Counted from the first letter of the stretch, positions 26,300 through 35,806 are shown. The stretch: DNA of 64,000 nucleotides from an uncultured Bacteroidota bacterium (GCA_900542475.1 UQNO01000002.1:94376-158375), one strand, 5' to 3'. The notes: generated by a model not told the origin, from the sequence alone. A program made the numbers and translations.

Positions 26300-27127
26300 A
26301 TGAATAGACGAATATTATCAGAGGAAGAAATAAAGTCAATGTGCAAACGCATGAGGCTTCATGCGATGGATATGGCATTGGCAGCTGGTAGCCGTGGCGC
26401 ACACGTGAGCGGCAGTTTGTCGTGCATGGAAATCTATGCGGTGCTTTACGGTGCTATCCTGAATTATGATATTGACAACCCTTTGTGGAACGACCGTGAC
26501 CGCTTCATTGCCGGTAAGGAACATGCCCGTTTGGCAGAATATCCGGCTCGTGCAGAGATGGGTTTTTATCCTGTGGAAGTGCTGAACACCTACGAGGAGA
26601 ATGACGGTCTGCTGGTGGGTCACCAGTTAAAGAAAGAACTGGGTGCGGAGTATGGTTCCATGAGCTTGGGTATGGAGATGTCGTTTGCCGTGGGTAAGGC
26701 TCTTATCGCCAAGCAGACTGACCAGAAGTATCATGTGTATTGCCTGCTGGGTGATGCAGAGTGTGAGGAGGGTCCTGTATGGGAGGCCTTTATTGCCGCT
26801 GCTCATTACAATCTGGATAATCTGACGGTGATTATTGACCGTAACCGCATGTCGGTGGATGGCAACACAGAGGAGTTGATGGCGCTGTGCGATATGCGGA
26901 AAAAAATGGAAGCCTTTGGCTTTGAATCTGTCACCGTAGATGGTCACGACATCCATCAGTTGAGGGAAGCCTTGAAGCATAAACCAGAGGGGCTGCCATA
27001 CGCAGTGATAGCAGAGACAACTAAAGGCAAGGGGGTGTCATTTGTTGAAAACAATAAGTCTTGGCATCAAGCGGTATTGAATGAAAAGCAATACCATGAG
27101 GCCGTGGAAGAAATACAAAACAGTTAG
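26300..27127 (+). CDS. Transketolase-like, N-terminal (thiamine-diphosphate) subunit
   Basis: A 275-residue half-transketolase. The ThDP-binding motif GDAECEEGPVWEAF, completed by a downstream N in HYNLDN, sits near residues 150-175; the front SRGAHVSGSLSCMEIYAVL is typical of split enzymes. The partner C-terminal half follows five bases later. Split transketolases in surface-sugar or secondary-metabolite loci transfer two-carbon units or make deoxyxylulose-like and acyloin products. It is not the housekeeping tkt, which is one ~660-residue chain. Confidence 0.88.
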   Translation: MNRRILSEEEIKSMCKRMRLHAMDMALAAGSRGAHVSGSLSCMEIYAVLYGAILNYDIDNPLWNDRDRFIAGKEHARLAEYPARAEMGFYPVEVLNTYEENDGLLVGHQLKKELGAEYGSMSLGMEMSFAVGKALIAKQTDQKYHVYCLLGDAECEEGPVWEAFIAAAHYNLDNLTVIIDRNRMSVDGNTEELMALCDMRKKMEAFGFESVTVDGHDIHQLREALKHKPEGLPYAVIAETTKGKGVSFVENNKSWHQAVLNEKQYHEAVEEIQNS

Positions 27128-27132
27128 AGAAT

Positions 27133-28107
27133 ATGGGATACAGTCCAGCATTAATAAAAGCCTACGCCCGCATGGGGCAGAAAGGCGCAGCGGCCGGAAT
27201 TGGCATGATGGAATTAGCCAAGAGTGACCCTGATATGCGGGTGGTTGTGGCTGACAGTGTGGCCATTGCCAGTCTGGACCGCTTCTATACCAACTATCCG
27301 AATCAAGTGGTTAATGCCGGTATCTCTGAGCAGAGCATGATTGGCATTGCCGCCGGTTTGTCATCAGAAGACGGACGAGCAGTGTATGCTTGTACATACG
27401 CCGCTTTTGTGTTAGTAAAAGCCATTGAGTTTGTAAGGCACAATTTAGCATATCACCAGTTCAATGTGAAAATAGTGGGTAATTCCGCAGGATTTGCCAT
27501 GGAAACCCTTTCTATATCCCATTGGGCGACGGAAGACATAGCCATGGCCAGAGCACTGCCCAACATGACCATCCTTTCTGCTGCTGACAGTCTGGAGGCT
27601 ATCAAGATGGTGAAAGCAGCCCACGACGTGAAAGGCCCCGTGTATGTACGCCTTTCAGGCTTGTTGAACTGCCCCGTTGTGTACTCCAACGACTTTGACT
27701 ACCAGATTGGCAAAGCCAACAAATTGCGAGACGGGGATGGAGTTACTATTATAGCAACTGGTATGATGGTGCGTGAATCCTTGGATGCCGCAGAACTTCT
27801 TGCTGCCAAAGGCATCAATGCCCGCGTGGTGGATATGCATACTATCAAGCCGCTTGATACAGTATGTATAGATAAGGCTATGGCAGACTCCAAATTGCTG
27901 GTTTCAGTAGAGGAGCATAGCATTATTGGCGGTTTAGGTGGCGCTATTGCAGAGTATCTGTCTGAAAGAGAGAACACGGCCAGACTGGTACGCATAGGTG
28001 TTGGTGATTTTTATGGAAAATTAGGCGACCTGCGCTACTGCTGGGAACAGCACGGCTTGACAGCCCCGCAGATTGCAAATAGAATAGAAAAAGAGTTAAA
28101 AAAATAA
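27133..28107 (+). CDS. Transketolase-like, C-terminal subunit
   Basis: A 324-residue partner containing the pyrimidine-binding domain with the catalytic glutamate in VVNAGISEQSMIGIAAGLS near residue 65-80, and a C-terminal transketolase domain (GDGVTIIATGMMVRESL, SVEEHSIIGGLGGAIAEYL). Together with the preceding gene it forms a complete ThDP enzyme. Flanked by two acyl carrier proteins, it may deliver or condense a ketol unit onto the acyl intermediate; this is inference. Confidence 0.88.
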   Translation: MGYSPALIKAYARMGQKGAAAGIGMMELAKSDPDMRVVVADSVAIASLDRFYTNYPNQVVNAGISEQSMIGIAAGLSSEDGRAVYACTYAAFVLVKAIEFVRHNLAYHQFNVKIVGNSAGFAMETLSISHWATEDIAMARALPNMTILSAADSLEAIKMVKAAHDVKGPVYVRLSGLLNCPVVYSNDFDYQIGKANKLRDGDGVTIIATGMMVRESLDAAELLAAKGINARVVDMHTIKPLDTVCIDKAMADSKLLVSVEEHSIIGGLGGAIAEYLSERENTARLVRIGVGDFYGKLGDLRYCWEQHGLTAPQIANRIEKELKK

Positions 28108-28121
28108 AAATCTATAAGAAA

Positions 28122-28358
28122 ATGAATAACATTGATAAATTAAAAGAAGCATTTGTCGAAGGTCTTGAAATTCCCATTGAAGAAGTTGAAACTGCTACCA
28201 TGGAAAGTGTAGATAAGTGGGACAGCATTGGTCAGATGAGCCTGATTGCCATTATTGAAGAGGTCTTTAGTATTGAGTTTGAGCCTGATGAGGTAATGCA
28301 GTTCACTTCTTTCGAGACTGGTAAAGAGATACTGAAAAACCACGGAATTGAGATGTAA
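28122..28358 (+). CDS. Acyl carrier protein (second)
   Basis: A 78-residue acidic ACP with the pantetheine serine in VDKWDSIGQMSLIAIIEEVF. It differs clearly from the first ACP, so the two probably carry different groups. It ends 26 bases before the AMP ligase start, suggesting that the ligase loads it. Confidence 0.87.
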   Translation: MNNIDKLKEAFVEGLEIPIEEVETATMESVDKWDSIGQMSLIAIIEEVFSIEFEPDEVMQFTSFETGKEILKNHGIEM

Positions 28359-28383
28359 GACCACAAATTATACGAAATATTTG

Positions 28384-29784
28384 ATGCTGTTTGATATTGA
28401 TAAGAAGCCTGCGTCGGCGGTGGCTGCCGTTGATGATGCGGGTGGTCAGTTGACATACGGAGAAATAGTTTATCTTCGCAGTGAACTATCTACCATATTG
28501 CCGGAACGTGAGTTGGTGTTTTGTCTGTGCGAAAACCGAGTAGGGGCATTGGCTGGTTTCCTGTCGTTGTATGACTGCAAGGACGTGTGTCTGTTGCTTA
28601 ATGCGCATATTGACAAGGCATTGTTGAAGAAGCTGGATGAAACTTACAAACCGTCCTATTACTGGATGCCGGAGGCTATAGCTGGGGCGAGCAGTTATGA
28701 TAAAGTGTATGACTACAAAGGCTATGTGCTGTGCAAGACTGGTAAGAAAGCCCCTGCAATGCACACCGACCTATCTATGTTGATGACCACTTCCGGAACC
28801 ACGGGAAGTCCGAAACTGGTGCGTCACAAGTATGGCAACATAGAGAGCAACGCCAAAAATGTAGCTAAAGTGTTTGGTTGGACCCCAGAAGAAAGAGGTA
28901 TAGTTGACCTGCCCATGCAATACACTATGGGACTGAATGTCATTAACAGCCACCTCTTCGCCGGTGCCACCGTATTGTTGATCGAGGTGAATTTGATGAG
29001 TCCTAAATACTGGACTTTCATCAAGGAGCAGAAAGGAACCAACTTCACAGGCGTGCCGTTCAGCTATGAAATCCTGAATCGTCTGCGTTTCTGGAAGATG
29101 GATTTGCCGCATCTGACCACGATGGCAGAAGGTGGTGGCAAGCTGTCTGATACGCTTTTCAAGACTTTTGCAGATTATGCCGTGAATAACAGTAAACGGT
29201 TCTTTGCTACTTTTGGCACTACAGAAACCTCGGCTCGTTTGGCATTCCTGCCACCCGAGCAGGCTGCAACTCATATTGGCAGTATTGGTCACGCCATTCC
29301 TGAGGGAAAAATCATTTTGGTGGATGAAAACGACAACGAAATCACCGAACCAGATGTGGAAGGCGAACTTCGCTATGAAGGTCCAAATGTCACGATGGGT
29401 TACGGGACCTGCGTGGAAGACCTGTCCAAGGGCGATGAGTTCTGTGGCGTATATGAAACTGGCGACTTGGCCAAGAAAGATGCAGATGGATTCTTCTATA
29501 TCGTTGGCCGCAAGAAACGTTTCTTGAAACTCTTTGGACTCCGTGTAAGCCTGGATCAGAGCGAAAAGATTATCTCCGAGAACTTTGGCGGCATGGAATG
29601 CGCCTGCACGGGTGATGACAATCAGATGTTGATTTACATCACACAAAAGGATTTGAAGGAGGACGTTAAAAAACTGATTTCCGAAAAAACAGGTTTAATG
29701 ACCAAGTTCTTTGATGTAAAAGAGATAGAAGTAATCCCGAGATTGGAATCGGGGAAGATTAATTACAAGAAATTAGGAAAATAA
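28384..29784 (+). CDS. AMP-dependent acyl-CoA/acyl-ACP ligase
   Basis: An adenylate-forming enzyme of 466 residues from ATG 28384 (MLFDIDKKPASAV); an earlier TTG would add 12 residues of poor fit. The phosphate loop LMTTSGTTGSPKLVRHK is near 130-146, FGTTETSARLAFLP near 280 and YETGDLAKKDADGFFYIVGR near 370, all family signatures. It would activate a carboxylic acid as adenylate and transfer it to the ACP just upstream. It is somewhat shorter than typical acyl-CoA synthetases, mainly at the N-terminus. Confidence 0.87.
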   Translation: MLFDIDKKPASAVAAVDDAGGQLTYGEIVYLRSELSTILPERELVFCLCENRVGALAGFLSLYDCKDVCLLLNAHIDKALLKKLDETYKPSYYWMPEAIAGASSYDKVYDYKGYVLCKTGKKAPAMHTDLSMLMTTSGTTGSPKLVRHKYGNIESNAKNVAKVFGWTPEERGIVDLPMQYTMGLNVINSHLFAGATVLLIEVNLMSPKYWTFIKEQKGTNFTGVPFSYEILNRLRFWKMDLPHLTTMAEGGGKLSDTLFKTFADYAVNNSKRFFATFGTTETSARLAFLPPEQAATHIGSIGHAIPEGKIILVDENDNEITEPDVEGELRYEGPNVTMGYGTCVEDLSKGDEFCGVYETGDLAKKDADGFFYIVGRKKRFLKLFGLRVSLDQSEKIISENFGGMECACTGDDNQMLIYITQKDLKEDVKKLISEKTGLMTKFFDVKEIEVIPRLESGKINYKKLGK

Positions 29785-29785
29785 C

Positions 29786-30841
29786 ATGGCTTTTTTTAAA
29801 ATTGAGAATGTAAAGATAAGTGGTATTTCCGCCTGTGTGCCGCCCAAAAGGGTGGATAATATGGAGTCTGACCTTGTTGAGGACAAGCATGAGATGGAGA
29901 AATACATAGAGACTACTGGTGTAAGATACAGGTATGTGGCAGAAGATGGTATTTGCTCTTCTGACCTCTGCAAGCAGGCAGCTGACAAGCTGATTGAAGA
30001 GATGGAAATAGACAAGTCAGAGATTGGTTGCCTGATTATGGTGACACAGACCCCTGACTATATTTTCCCTGCAACAGCTTGTATTCTGCAAGATCGTCTG
30101 GGTTTGCCATCGGACTGTATGAGTTTTGATATTACTATGAGCTGTCCAGGATGGATCTATGGCTTGTCCGTGATGTCATCTATTCTCAGTGCAGGCAAGG
30201 TAAAGAAAGGTTTGCTGCTGGTTGGCGAAACATCTACCAAAGCCAAGTCTCCTTATGACCGCGTGAACTTGTTGGCCGGTGATGCAGGTACGGCTACCAT
30301 ATTGGAGTATCAGGAAGGTGCAAGTCCCCTGTTGTTTAGTATGCATACGGACGGAAGCAATTACCGCTCGCTTATTATCCCTGATGGTGGTTACAGGAAT
30401 CCTGTTACACTTCAATCTTTTGAGTATTATGAGTGTAAGGATGGTATAAAGCGTAATCGCTTGAATGCCAATATGGAAGGAGAGGATATTCTTTCATTTG
30501 CCATGCATACGGCCCCTAAATGCATCAAGGGTTTGCTGGAGCATTTTGAGTTGCCCAAGGAAGAAATTGACTACTTTTTGATACATCAAGCCAACCAAAT
30601 GATTAACAAGTTAATCCAAAAAAGGTTAAAGGTTGATGAAACTCATTGTCCGTATAATATCCACGACTTTGGTAATACATCTTCAACATCAATTCCGCTG
30701 ATGATTGTGAACAAATTGCGTGAAAAAATTGGTGGAAAGAAGATTGTGGCTTGTGGATTTGGTACTGGATTGGCTTGGGGAGCGATGTGTACGGACATTT
30801 CGAATGATTGTAAGGTAGTTAAATTAAAGAAATATAATTGA
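29786..30841 (+). CDS. 3-oxoacyl-ACP synthase III-like (KAS III)
   Basis: A 351-residue thiolase-fold condensing enzyme. The Cys-His-Asn triad is visible as C120 in DITMSCPGWIYGL, H267 in FLIHQANQM and N297 in HDFGNTSSTSIPL. It starts one base after the ligase stop. KAS III enzymes make the first carbon-carbon bond of an acyl chain or, in pathway-specific versions, transfer acyl groups. With the ACPs and ketoreductases this gives a minimal chain-building set. Confidence 0.88.
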   Translation: MAFFKIENVKISGISACVPPKRVDNMESDLVEDKHEMEKYIETTGVRYRYVAEDGICSSDLCKQAADKLIEEMEIDKSEIGCLIMVTQTPDYIFPATACILQDRLGLPSDCMSFDITMSCPGWIYGLSVMSSILSAGKVKKGLLLVGETSTKAKSPYDRVNLLAGDAGTATILEYQEGASPLLFSMHTDGSNYRSLIIPDGGYRNPVTLQSFEYYECKDGIKRNRLNANMEGEDILSFAMHTAPKCIKGLLEHFELPKEEIDYFLIHQANQMINKLIQKRLKVDETHCPYNIHDFGNTSSTSIPLMIVNKLREKIGGKKIVACGFGTGLAWGAMCTDISNDCKVVKLKKYN

Positions 30842-30852
30842 AATTAAGCAAT

Positions 30853-31512
30853 ATGTCTTCAATAAAGAAAAAATTAAAAGATAATAGTTTTATCAATTCT
30901 ATCTACTGGAAGTATATATATTGTCCAGCGGTATTACAAGCGGATTTGTCAGAACTTATGCCAGTTGCTGACAACTTTAATGGTTGCAGTGTAAAAGAAT
31001 TAACCATTAATAGCCCGATGTTTGATAAGTATCTCGCTTTCATAAATGCTATGTATGAAGAGAAAATATATACGAAAAAAGAACTAATACAACTTTTGTC
31101 CAATCATTATTGGTTAAGAGACGTAAAGACATATGTGCTAATCAATAAGTCTAATCAGATTGTTTCAACAATCTCAACGGGGAAATATAAAAATAACGAA
31201 AAACAGGGCGGTGTGTTTAAATTTGCCACAGATAAGAATAAAAGAAAGCAGGGGTTTGGATTGTATATGTTGCGTTATGGTTATGGCAGACTAAAAACAG
31301 ACGGATGCTCTTATGGCGAATCAATAGTGTCATTTAGGAAGAATAGAATACCATCATTGATGACGCATTTTAAATGTGGTTTTATTCCTCAAATGGATAG
31401 AAAACTTGTTGTGTATGAATTAGTTAACAAGAGGGGGGGGGTAAAACATTGGTTTACAAGAAACTGGGTAATGAAGTATTATCAACTATATTTAAGAAAA
31501 CATTATAAGTAA
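30853..31512 (+). CDS. GNAT-like acyltransferase with G9 tract
   Basis: About 219 residues from ATG 30853 (MSSIKKKLKDNSFINSIYWK). The middle part (TYVLINKSNQIVSTISTGKY, FATDKNKRKQGFGLYMLRYG) resembles a GNAT acetyl-CoA-binding core, with RKQGFGLYML as the phosphate loop. Overall similarity is modest. A run of nine G (31433-31441) near the 3' end could slip and change the C-terminus. It may move the acyl group from ACP or CoA to an amino sugar; this is inferred from position after the KAS III gene. Confidence 0.65.
   Translation: MSSIKKKLKDNSFINSIYWKYIYCPAVLQADLSELMPVADNFNGCSVKELTINSPMFDKYLAFINAMYEEKIYTKKELIQLLSNHYWLRDVKTYVLINKSNQIVSTISTGKYKNNEKQGGVFKFATDKNKRKQGFGLYMLRYGYGRLKTDGCSYGESIVSFRKNRIPSLMTHFKCGFIPQMDRKLVVYELVNKRGGVKHWFTRNWVMKYYQLYLRKHYK
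31433..31441 (+). repeat. Homopolymer run of nine G inside the GNAT gene
   Basis: The bases read A then nine G then TAAAAC, encoding KRGGV. Long G runs are rare in this AT-rich region and are classic slippage sites. One base lost or gained would replace the last ~25 residues. Confidence 0.7.
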
Positions 31513-31516
31513 TATT

Positions 31517-32587
31517 ATGAAAGTATCTGTTCTGGGCGCTGGCAACGGCGGTCAGGCTATTGCAGGATGGCTTGCAATGCAAGGTTATTCTGTCAGTCTT
31601 TATGGCAGAAATGAAAAAACTATATTAGAACTTGATGCAAAAAAAAGTATAGAATTTTCCGGAATGATCACTGGGAAAGGGATTCTCGCTAATGTTACAA
31701 CTAATATGCAACGATCAATTGCTGATGCTGATGTCATAATGGTGGTAACTACGGCCAATGCTCATGGTTCAATTGCTCGGCAGATTGCGGGTGATTTAAA
31801 AAATGGTCAAATAATTATACTTAACCCTGGTCGTACTGGTGGTGCACTAGAGTTTAAACAGGCGTTAGAATCTGCTGGTTGCAAAGCAAGAGTGTATGTT
31901 GCAGAGGCACAGACGTTGATATATGCCTGTCGTTTGATGAAAAATGGTTTAGTTAATATCATCGGTGTAAAGGATAAGGTTTTGCTTTCGGCACTGCCTT
32001 CTTCTGATACGGAATATGTTCTTTCCAAAATAACACCTGTTTTTCCCTGTTTTTGTCCAGCAGAAAACGTATTACAAACTTCATTAGAGAACATAGGTGC
32101 AATGTTCCATCCATGTGTACTATTGTTCAATGCTGCTACCGTAGAACGAAATTCCATGTTTTGGTTCTACCGAGATATGACTCCCAAGATAGCTGACTTT
32201 ATTGAAAAATTTGATAGCGAACGTTTGGCAGTAGGTAAGTCATACGGAATCGACCTTCTTGGTGTGAGCGAATGGATTAGTTATGCATATCCTGGCACAA
32301 TAGGTGATACTCTTTGTGAAAAGATGAAAAATAACCCGGCATATCACGACATCAAATCTCCTTCAACTATTTTTACTCGTCAGTTGACGGAAGACATACC
32401 TACTGGTGTTCTTCCCATTATGGAATTGGGTGAAGTGGCGGGTGTGCCAGTGCCATTGTTGCATTCTATGGTTGCAATTTGTGGAAATTTACTGGATATT
32501 GATTTCCGCCAGAAAGGACGTACACTTAAGCATTTGGGGTTGGCTGGAAAAACAAAAGAAGAAATAATAGATTATCTGTCGCGATGA
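31517..32587 (+). CDS. NAD(P)-binding octopine/opine dehydrogenase family protein
   Basis: A 356-residue two-domain dehydrogenase. The N-terminal Rossmann motif is VLGAGNGGQAIAGWLAMQGY; the C-terminal domain (IGAMFHPCVLLFNAATVER, EWISYAYPGTIGDTL) matches the helical octopine-dehydrogenase-type domain, with a catalytic-type histidine in the MFHP segment near residue 197. Family members couple an amine to a 2-oxo acid by reductive condensation. The stop overlaps the next start (ATGA), tying it to the mutase-like gene. A role in making an opine-like or N-carboxyalkyl group on the polysaccharide is inferred. Confidence 0.8.
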   Translation: MKVSVLGAGNGGQAIAGWLAMQGYSVSLYGRNEKTILELDAKKSIEFSGMITGKGILANVTTNMQRSIADADVIMVVTTANAHGSIARQIAGDLKNGQIIILNPGRTGGALEFKQALESAGCKARVYVAEAQTLIYACRLMKNGLVNIIGVKDKVLLSALPSSDTEYVLSKITPVFPCFCPAENVLQTSLENIGAMFHPCVLLFNAATVERNSMFWFYRDMTPKIADFIEKFDSERLAVGKSYGIDLLGVSEWISYAYPGTIGDTLCEKMKNNPAYHDIKSPSTIFTRQLTEDIPTGVLPIMELGEVAGVPVPLLHSMVAICGNLLDIDFRQKGRTLKHLGLAGKTKEEIIDYLSR

Positions 32588-34449
32588 AAGAGAAAGCAAG
32601 AAGCATGGACGTATTTGGATTTATTAAACCGTTGGTGGATGTTCACACAATGGGAGTGTTCACTATTGCAAACCTGTTGATGGACTGCGGATACAAAGTG
32701 TATGTGTCAAAGGATGATGTGAACGAGGCTGTACAAGACCTACGGAAGTTCAATAACTATGGTCTTGTAAAACGCTGGATATTGGATAAGCAAATCAACC
32801 GTTTAGGATTTAGCTATAGGTTGGATCCCGTGGAAGGGTGTAACTATTTCATGTCATTGTATGAGCGTCTTGAACAAGACGATATGTTTGCCAAAGACGG
32901 TGGCCCTTTAACTCAAATATTCTTTGCAGGTTTGCCGGATACATGTGATCGGGTGAAAGGAAAGACAAATGGAGAAGTACTGGTGTTTCCAGGAAACGAA
33001 ACACCAATTGAGTCTCTCAAGATGCTGAACGTTCCAGATAAATGTCTGTCAGGAACACTTATTGAGGATAATGCCTACGATAAGATGCGTTGGAATTTTG
33101 CCAAAGAACTTATTGAGAGTGAACGCTGGCGTTTAGCGTCCTACCAGGATCATTATGGTTACAAAACATGTGGTACAAAGAATGATAAGTTCGTAGACCG
33201 TTTAAACTATGCGGTGGAGAAACATTCGCTGCCTATAATCCGTACGCATTCTGGCCCGTATAATCCTAACAGATTGGAGGCATTGAAAGAATATAATTCA
33301 TGGATTAAGGATTTGGCACAGTCAAAATTGTTGGATGTGCTTTCTATTGGTAGTTCTCAATTAACGCAGTCTCACTTTGGAGAGGATTGGAAAGATCTTC
33401 CTAATGGAGGTGGTGTGCCTGTTAATTCAGAAATGGAGTACAACATTATTCGCGACAATGCCTCTCCTATGCTTGTCCGTACTTATTCAGGCACTAAGAA
33501 TGTACCTGATTTGGCTAAAATACATGAACGTTCGCTGAATATATCTTGGCATGCATTGTCTTTTTGGTGGTTTAATGAAATAGATGGTCGTGGCAGTAAT
33601 ACACTCTTGGAAAATCTTAGAGAGCATTTTGAAACGGTAAAATATGCAGCATCCTCTGATAAGCCAGTGGAACCTAATGTGCCGCACCATTTTGCTTTCC
33701 GTGGTGCAGATGACATTACCTATATAATTTCCGGGTATCTTGCAGCCAAGGCTTGCAAGAAGATGGGCTTGAAGCATTTGATACTCCAGAATATGCTCAA
33801 TACACCTAAATACACTTGGGGTGTTGAAGATCTGGCCAAAGGGCGAGCCATGATAAAAATAGTACGCTCGTTGGAAAATGCAAACTTCAAGGTAAGCCTT
33901 CAGAGTCGTGCTGGTTTGGATTACTTTGCACCTAACTTGGAGTATGCCAAAATTCAATTGGCGGCTGTGACTTGTATGATGGATGATCTTGATCCTGGCA
34001 ATGATAATAGCCCTGAGATTGTTCATGTTGTGAACTATTCAGAGGCGGTTCGTTTAGCAACACCACCAGTCATTAAGGATAGTATCAAGATAACACTTTC
34101 TGCATTACATGAATATAGAATAGCACGTAAGAAGGGTAAAATACCCGATATGCGATACGACCCTGACGTGAAGGAAAGAGTAGATTCGTTATGCGATGAA
34201 TGTAAAGAATCCATTGCACTTTTGGAGAAGGCAATCCCTAATTTATACACACCAGAAGGTTTCTATAAGGTGTTCGTTGAAGGGTTTCTTCCAGTACCAT
34301 ATTTAATGGATCAAAACAGAAAATTTCCCAAGGCTACGCAATATAGGACTGCCATTAAGAACGGAGGTATTCGTGTAGTTGATGAAGAAGGTAATATTGT
34401 TTATACTCCAGACCGTTACAAAAAGATAATTGATCAGATGGAGAAATAG
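32584..34449 (+). CDS. Cobalamin-dependent mutase-like protein (glutamate-mutase-type)
   Basis: A 621-residue protein coupled to the preceding dehydrogenase by ATGA. Near the N-terminus KPLVDVHTMGVFTIANLL contains DxHxxG (D19, H21, G24), the lower-ligand motif of B12-binding domains. The large remainder, with IIRTHSGPYNPNRLEALKE, LNISWHALSFWWFNEIDGRG and ILQNMLNTPKYTWGVEDLAK, looks like the TIM barrel of methylaspartate (glutamate) mutase. Glutamate mutase normally has a separate small B12 subunit, so this would be a fused form. Such an enzyme in a surface-sugar locus is unexpected. Family is moderately sure; reaction is unknown. Confidence 0.6.
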   Translation: MKEKARSMDVFGFIKPLVDVHTMGVFTIANLLMDCGYKVYVSKDDVNEAVQDLRKFNNYGLVKRWILDKQINRLGFSYRLDPVEGCNYFMSLYERLEQDDMFAKDGGPLTQIFFAGLPDTCDRVKGKTNGEVLVFPGNETPIESLKMLNVPDKCLSGTLIEDNAYDKMRWNFAKELIESERWRLASYQDHYGYKTCGTKNDKFVDRLNYAVEKHSLPIIRTHSGPYNPNRLEALKEYNSWIKDLAQSKLLDVLSIGSSQLTQSHFGEDWKDLPNGGGVPVNSEMEYNIIRDNASPMLVRTYSGTKNVPDLAKIHERSLNISWHALSFWWFNEIDGRGSNTLLENLREHFETVKYAASSDKPVEPNVPHHFAFRGADDITYIISGYLAAKACKKMGLKHLILQNMLNTPKYTWGVEDLAKGRAMIKIVRSLENANFKVSLQSRAGLDYFAPNLEYAKIQLAAVTCMMDDLDPGNDNSPEIVHVVNYSEAVRLATPPVIKDSIKITLSALHEYRIARKKGKIPDMRYDPDVKERVDSLCDECKESIALLEKAIPNLYTPEGFYKVFVEGFLPVPYLMDQNRKFPKATQYRTAIKNGGIRVVDEEGNIVYTPDRYKKIIDQMEK

Positions 34450-34489
34450 AAAAACGGATAAAATTAATCGTTATAAGTCAAATAATGCA

Positions 34490-35665
34490 ATGGATTTTAG
34501 TAAAATAAGAGTGTTAGTAACAGACAGTGCCGGTAAACAGCCTTTGGCAATGATTCGTGGACTACGAGATTTGCATTGTCATATTACTGTGTTGTGTAGT
34601 TCAAAGTGGGATTCATGCTATGTGTCGAATATTCCGAATAAGAAAATATTGAAAGAGCAATTATATGAAGATAACCCCAATGCGTTTACCCAAGAGGAAA
34701 AATTGTCTTATTATCTGTGTCTTGCGCAATCTGGTGATTATGATGTGTTTATGCCTATTGGAGAAAAAAGCACTAATTTTGTTACAACATATCAGAAAGA
34801 ATTAAGTAAATACGTAAAACTTGCCTGTGCTCCACGAGAAGTTTATATAAAGGCTTTTAATAAACAACTTACATTTGAGCAAGCAATGGTATCTGGAGTG
34901 CCATGTCCGATAACAAGGCGAGATGGGCAGAATATAGAAGACTATCTGACAAAAATTGAATTTCCGATAATTATTAAACCGCGCCAAGGTATAGGGTCGA
35001 TTGGTTTTCATAAGTTTCAAACCGAAGAAGAGTTTAGAGAAAGACTAAAGGATCCTTCTTTTAATGTAGATAATTTTGTGATTCAGGAGTTTGTTAGTTT
35101 TGACCATCGGATAGACGCCAATATTTTTATGGATAAGAACGGACAAGTCTGCACTTCTTATTCCGCTGATGTTTTGCGTTGGTTCCCAGTAGATGCAGGT
35201 GCAGGTGTTCTTATACAATCAATAAATGAACCAGAGGCTATACAATATGCAGGTAAATTGTTGCATGATATGGGTTGGCAGGGTTTTGCTAACGTCAATT
35301 TTATGATTGAAAAAGAAACAAGAGAATTAAAATTATTAGAAATAAATGGCAGAATTCCAGCAAGTGTGAAATTGGCTTTCGTGTGTGGATTTAATATTTC
35401 ACAACAATTGATAGAAATGGTTTACAACGAAGATGTTGTGAAATATCCTATAAATGACAAATTAGGCATATATATACGCCATCTTGATACGGATATAGCA
35501 TGGTTCTTGAAATCACCTGATCGTTTTAAAGCAAGACCATCGTGGTTTAGTTGGAAAAACACCAAAGAGGCTCTATATAGCAAGGATGATAAAAAACCTT
35601 TTTATGCGAATTTGCTACAAAGAATATTTAGGTATAACAAGACAATGAAAAAGAAAAAACATTAA
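34490..35665 (+). CDS. ATP-grasp ligase
   Basis: About 391 residues from ATG 34490 (MDFSKIRVLVTDSAGKQPLA); the longer frame starting inside the preceding gene is unlikely. PIIIKPRQGIGSIGFHKF is the ATP-grasp lysine/glycine loop, VIQEFVSFDHRIDANIFM the hinge, and FMIEKETRELKLLEINGRIP the metal-binding end. Such CarB-like ligases activate a carboxylate and join it to an amine. After an opine-type dehydrogenase and a mutase-like enzyme, amide attachment of an amino-acid-like group is plausible. Confidence 0.82.
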   Translation: MDFSKIRVLVTDSAGKQPLAMIRGLRDLHCHITVLCSSKWDSCYVSNIPNKKILKEQLYEDNPNAFTQEEKLSYYLCLAQSGDYDVFMPIGEKSTNFVTTYQKELSKYVKLACAPREVYIKAFNKQLTFEQAMVSGVPCPITRRDGQNIEDYLTKIEFPIIIKPRQGIGSIGFHKFQTEEEFRERLKDPSFNVDNFVIQEFVSFDHRIDANIFMDKNGQVCTSYSADVLRWFPVDAGAGVLIQSINEPEAIQYAGKLLHDMGWQGFANVNFMIEKETRELKLLEINGRIPASVKLAFVCGFNISQQLIEMVYNEDVVKYPINDKLGIYIRHLDTDIAWFLKSPDRFKARPSWFSWKNTKEALYSKDDKKPFYANLLQRIFRYNKTMKKKKH

Positions 35666-35806
35666 TGCTACGAATCATTTCAAAAGATTATTATATTCCA
35701 CAATCTTAATATTTACCAATATAGTAATAGCAAAATAATTGCATTTGTCAAAAAACATCATTTTTATGATTGCATAGGAGAGAAATGCTCCACACAAAAA
35801 AGAAAA

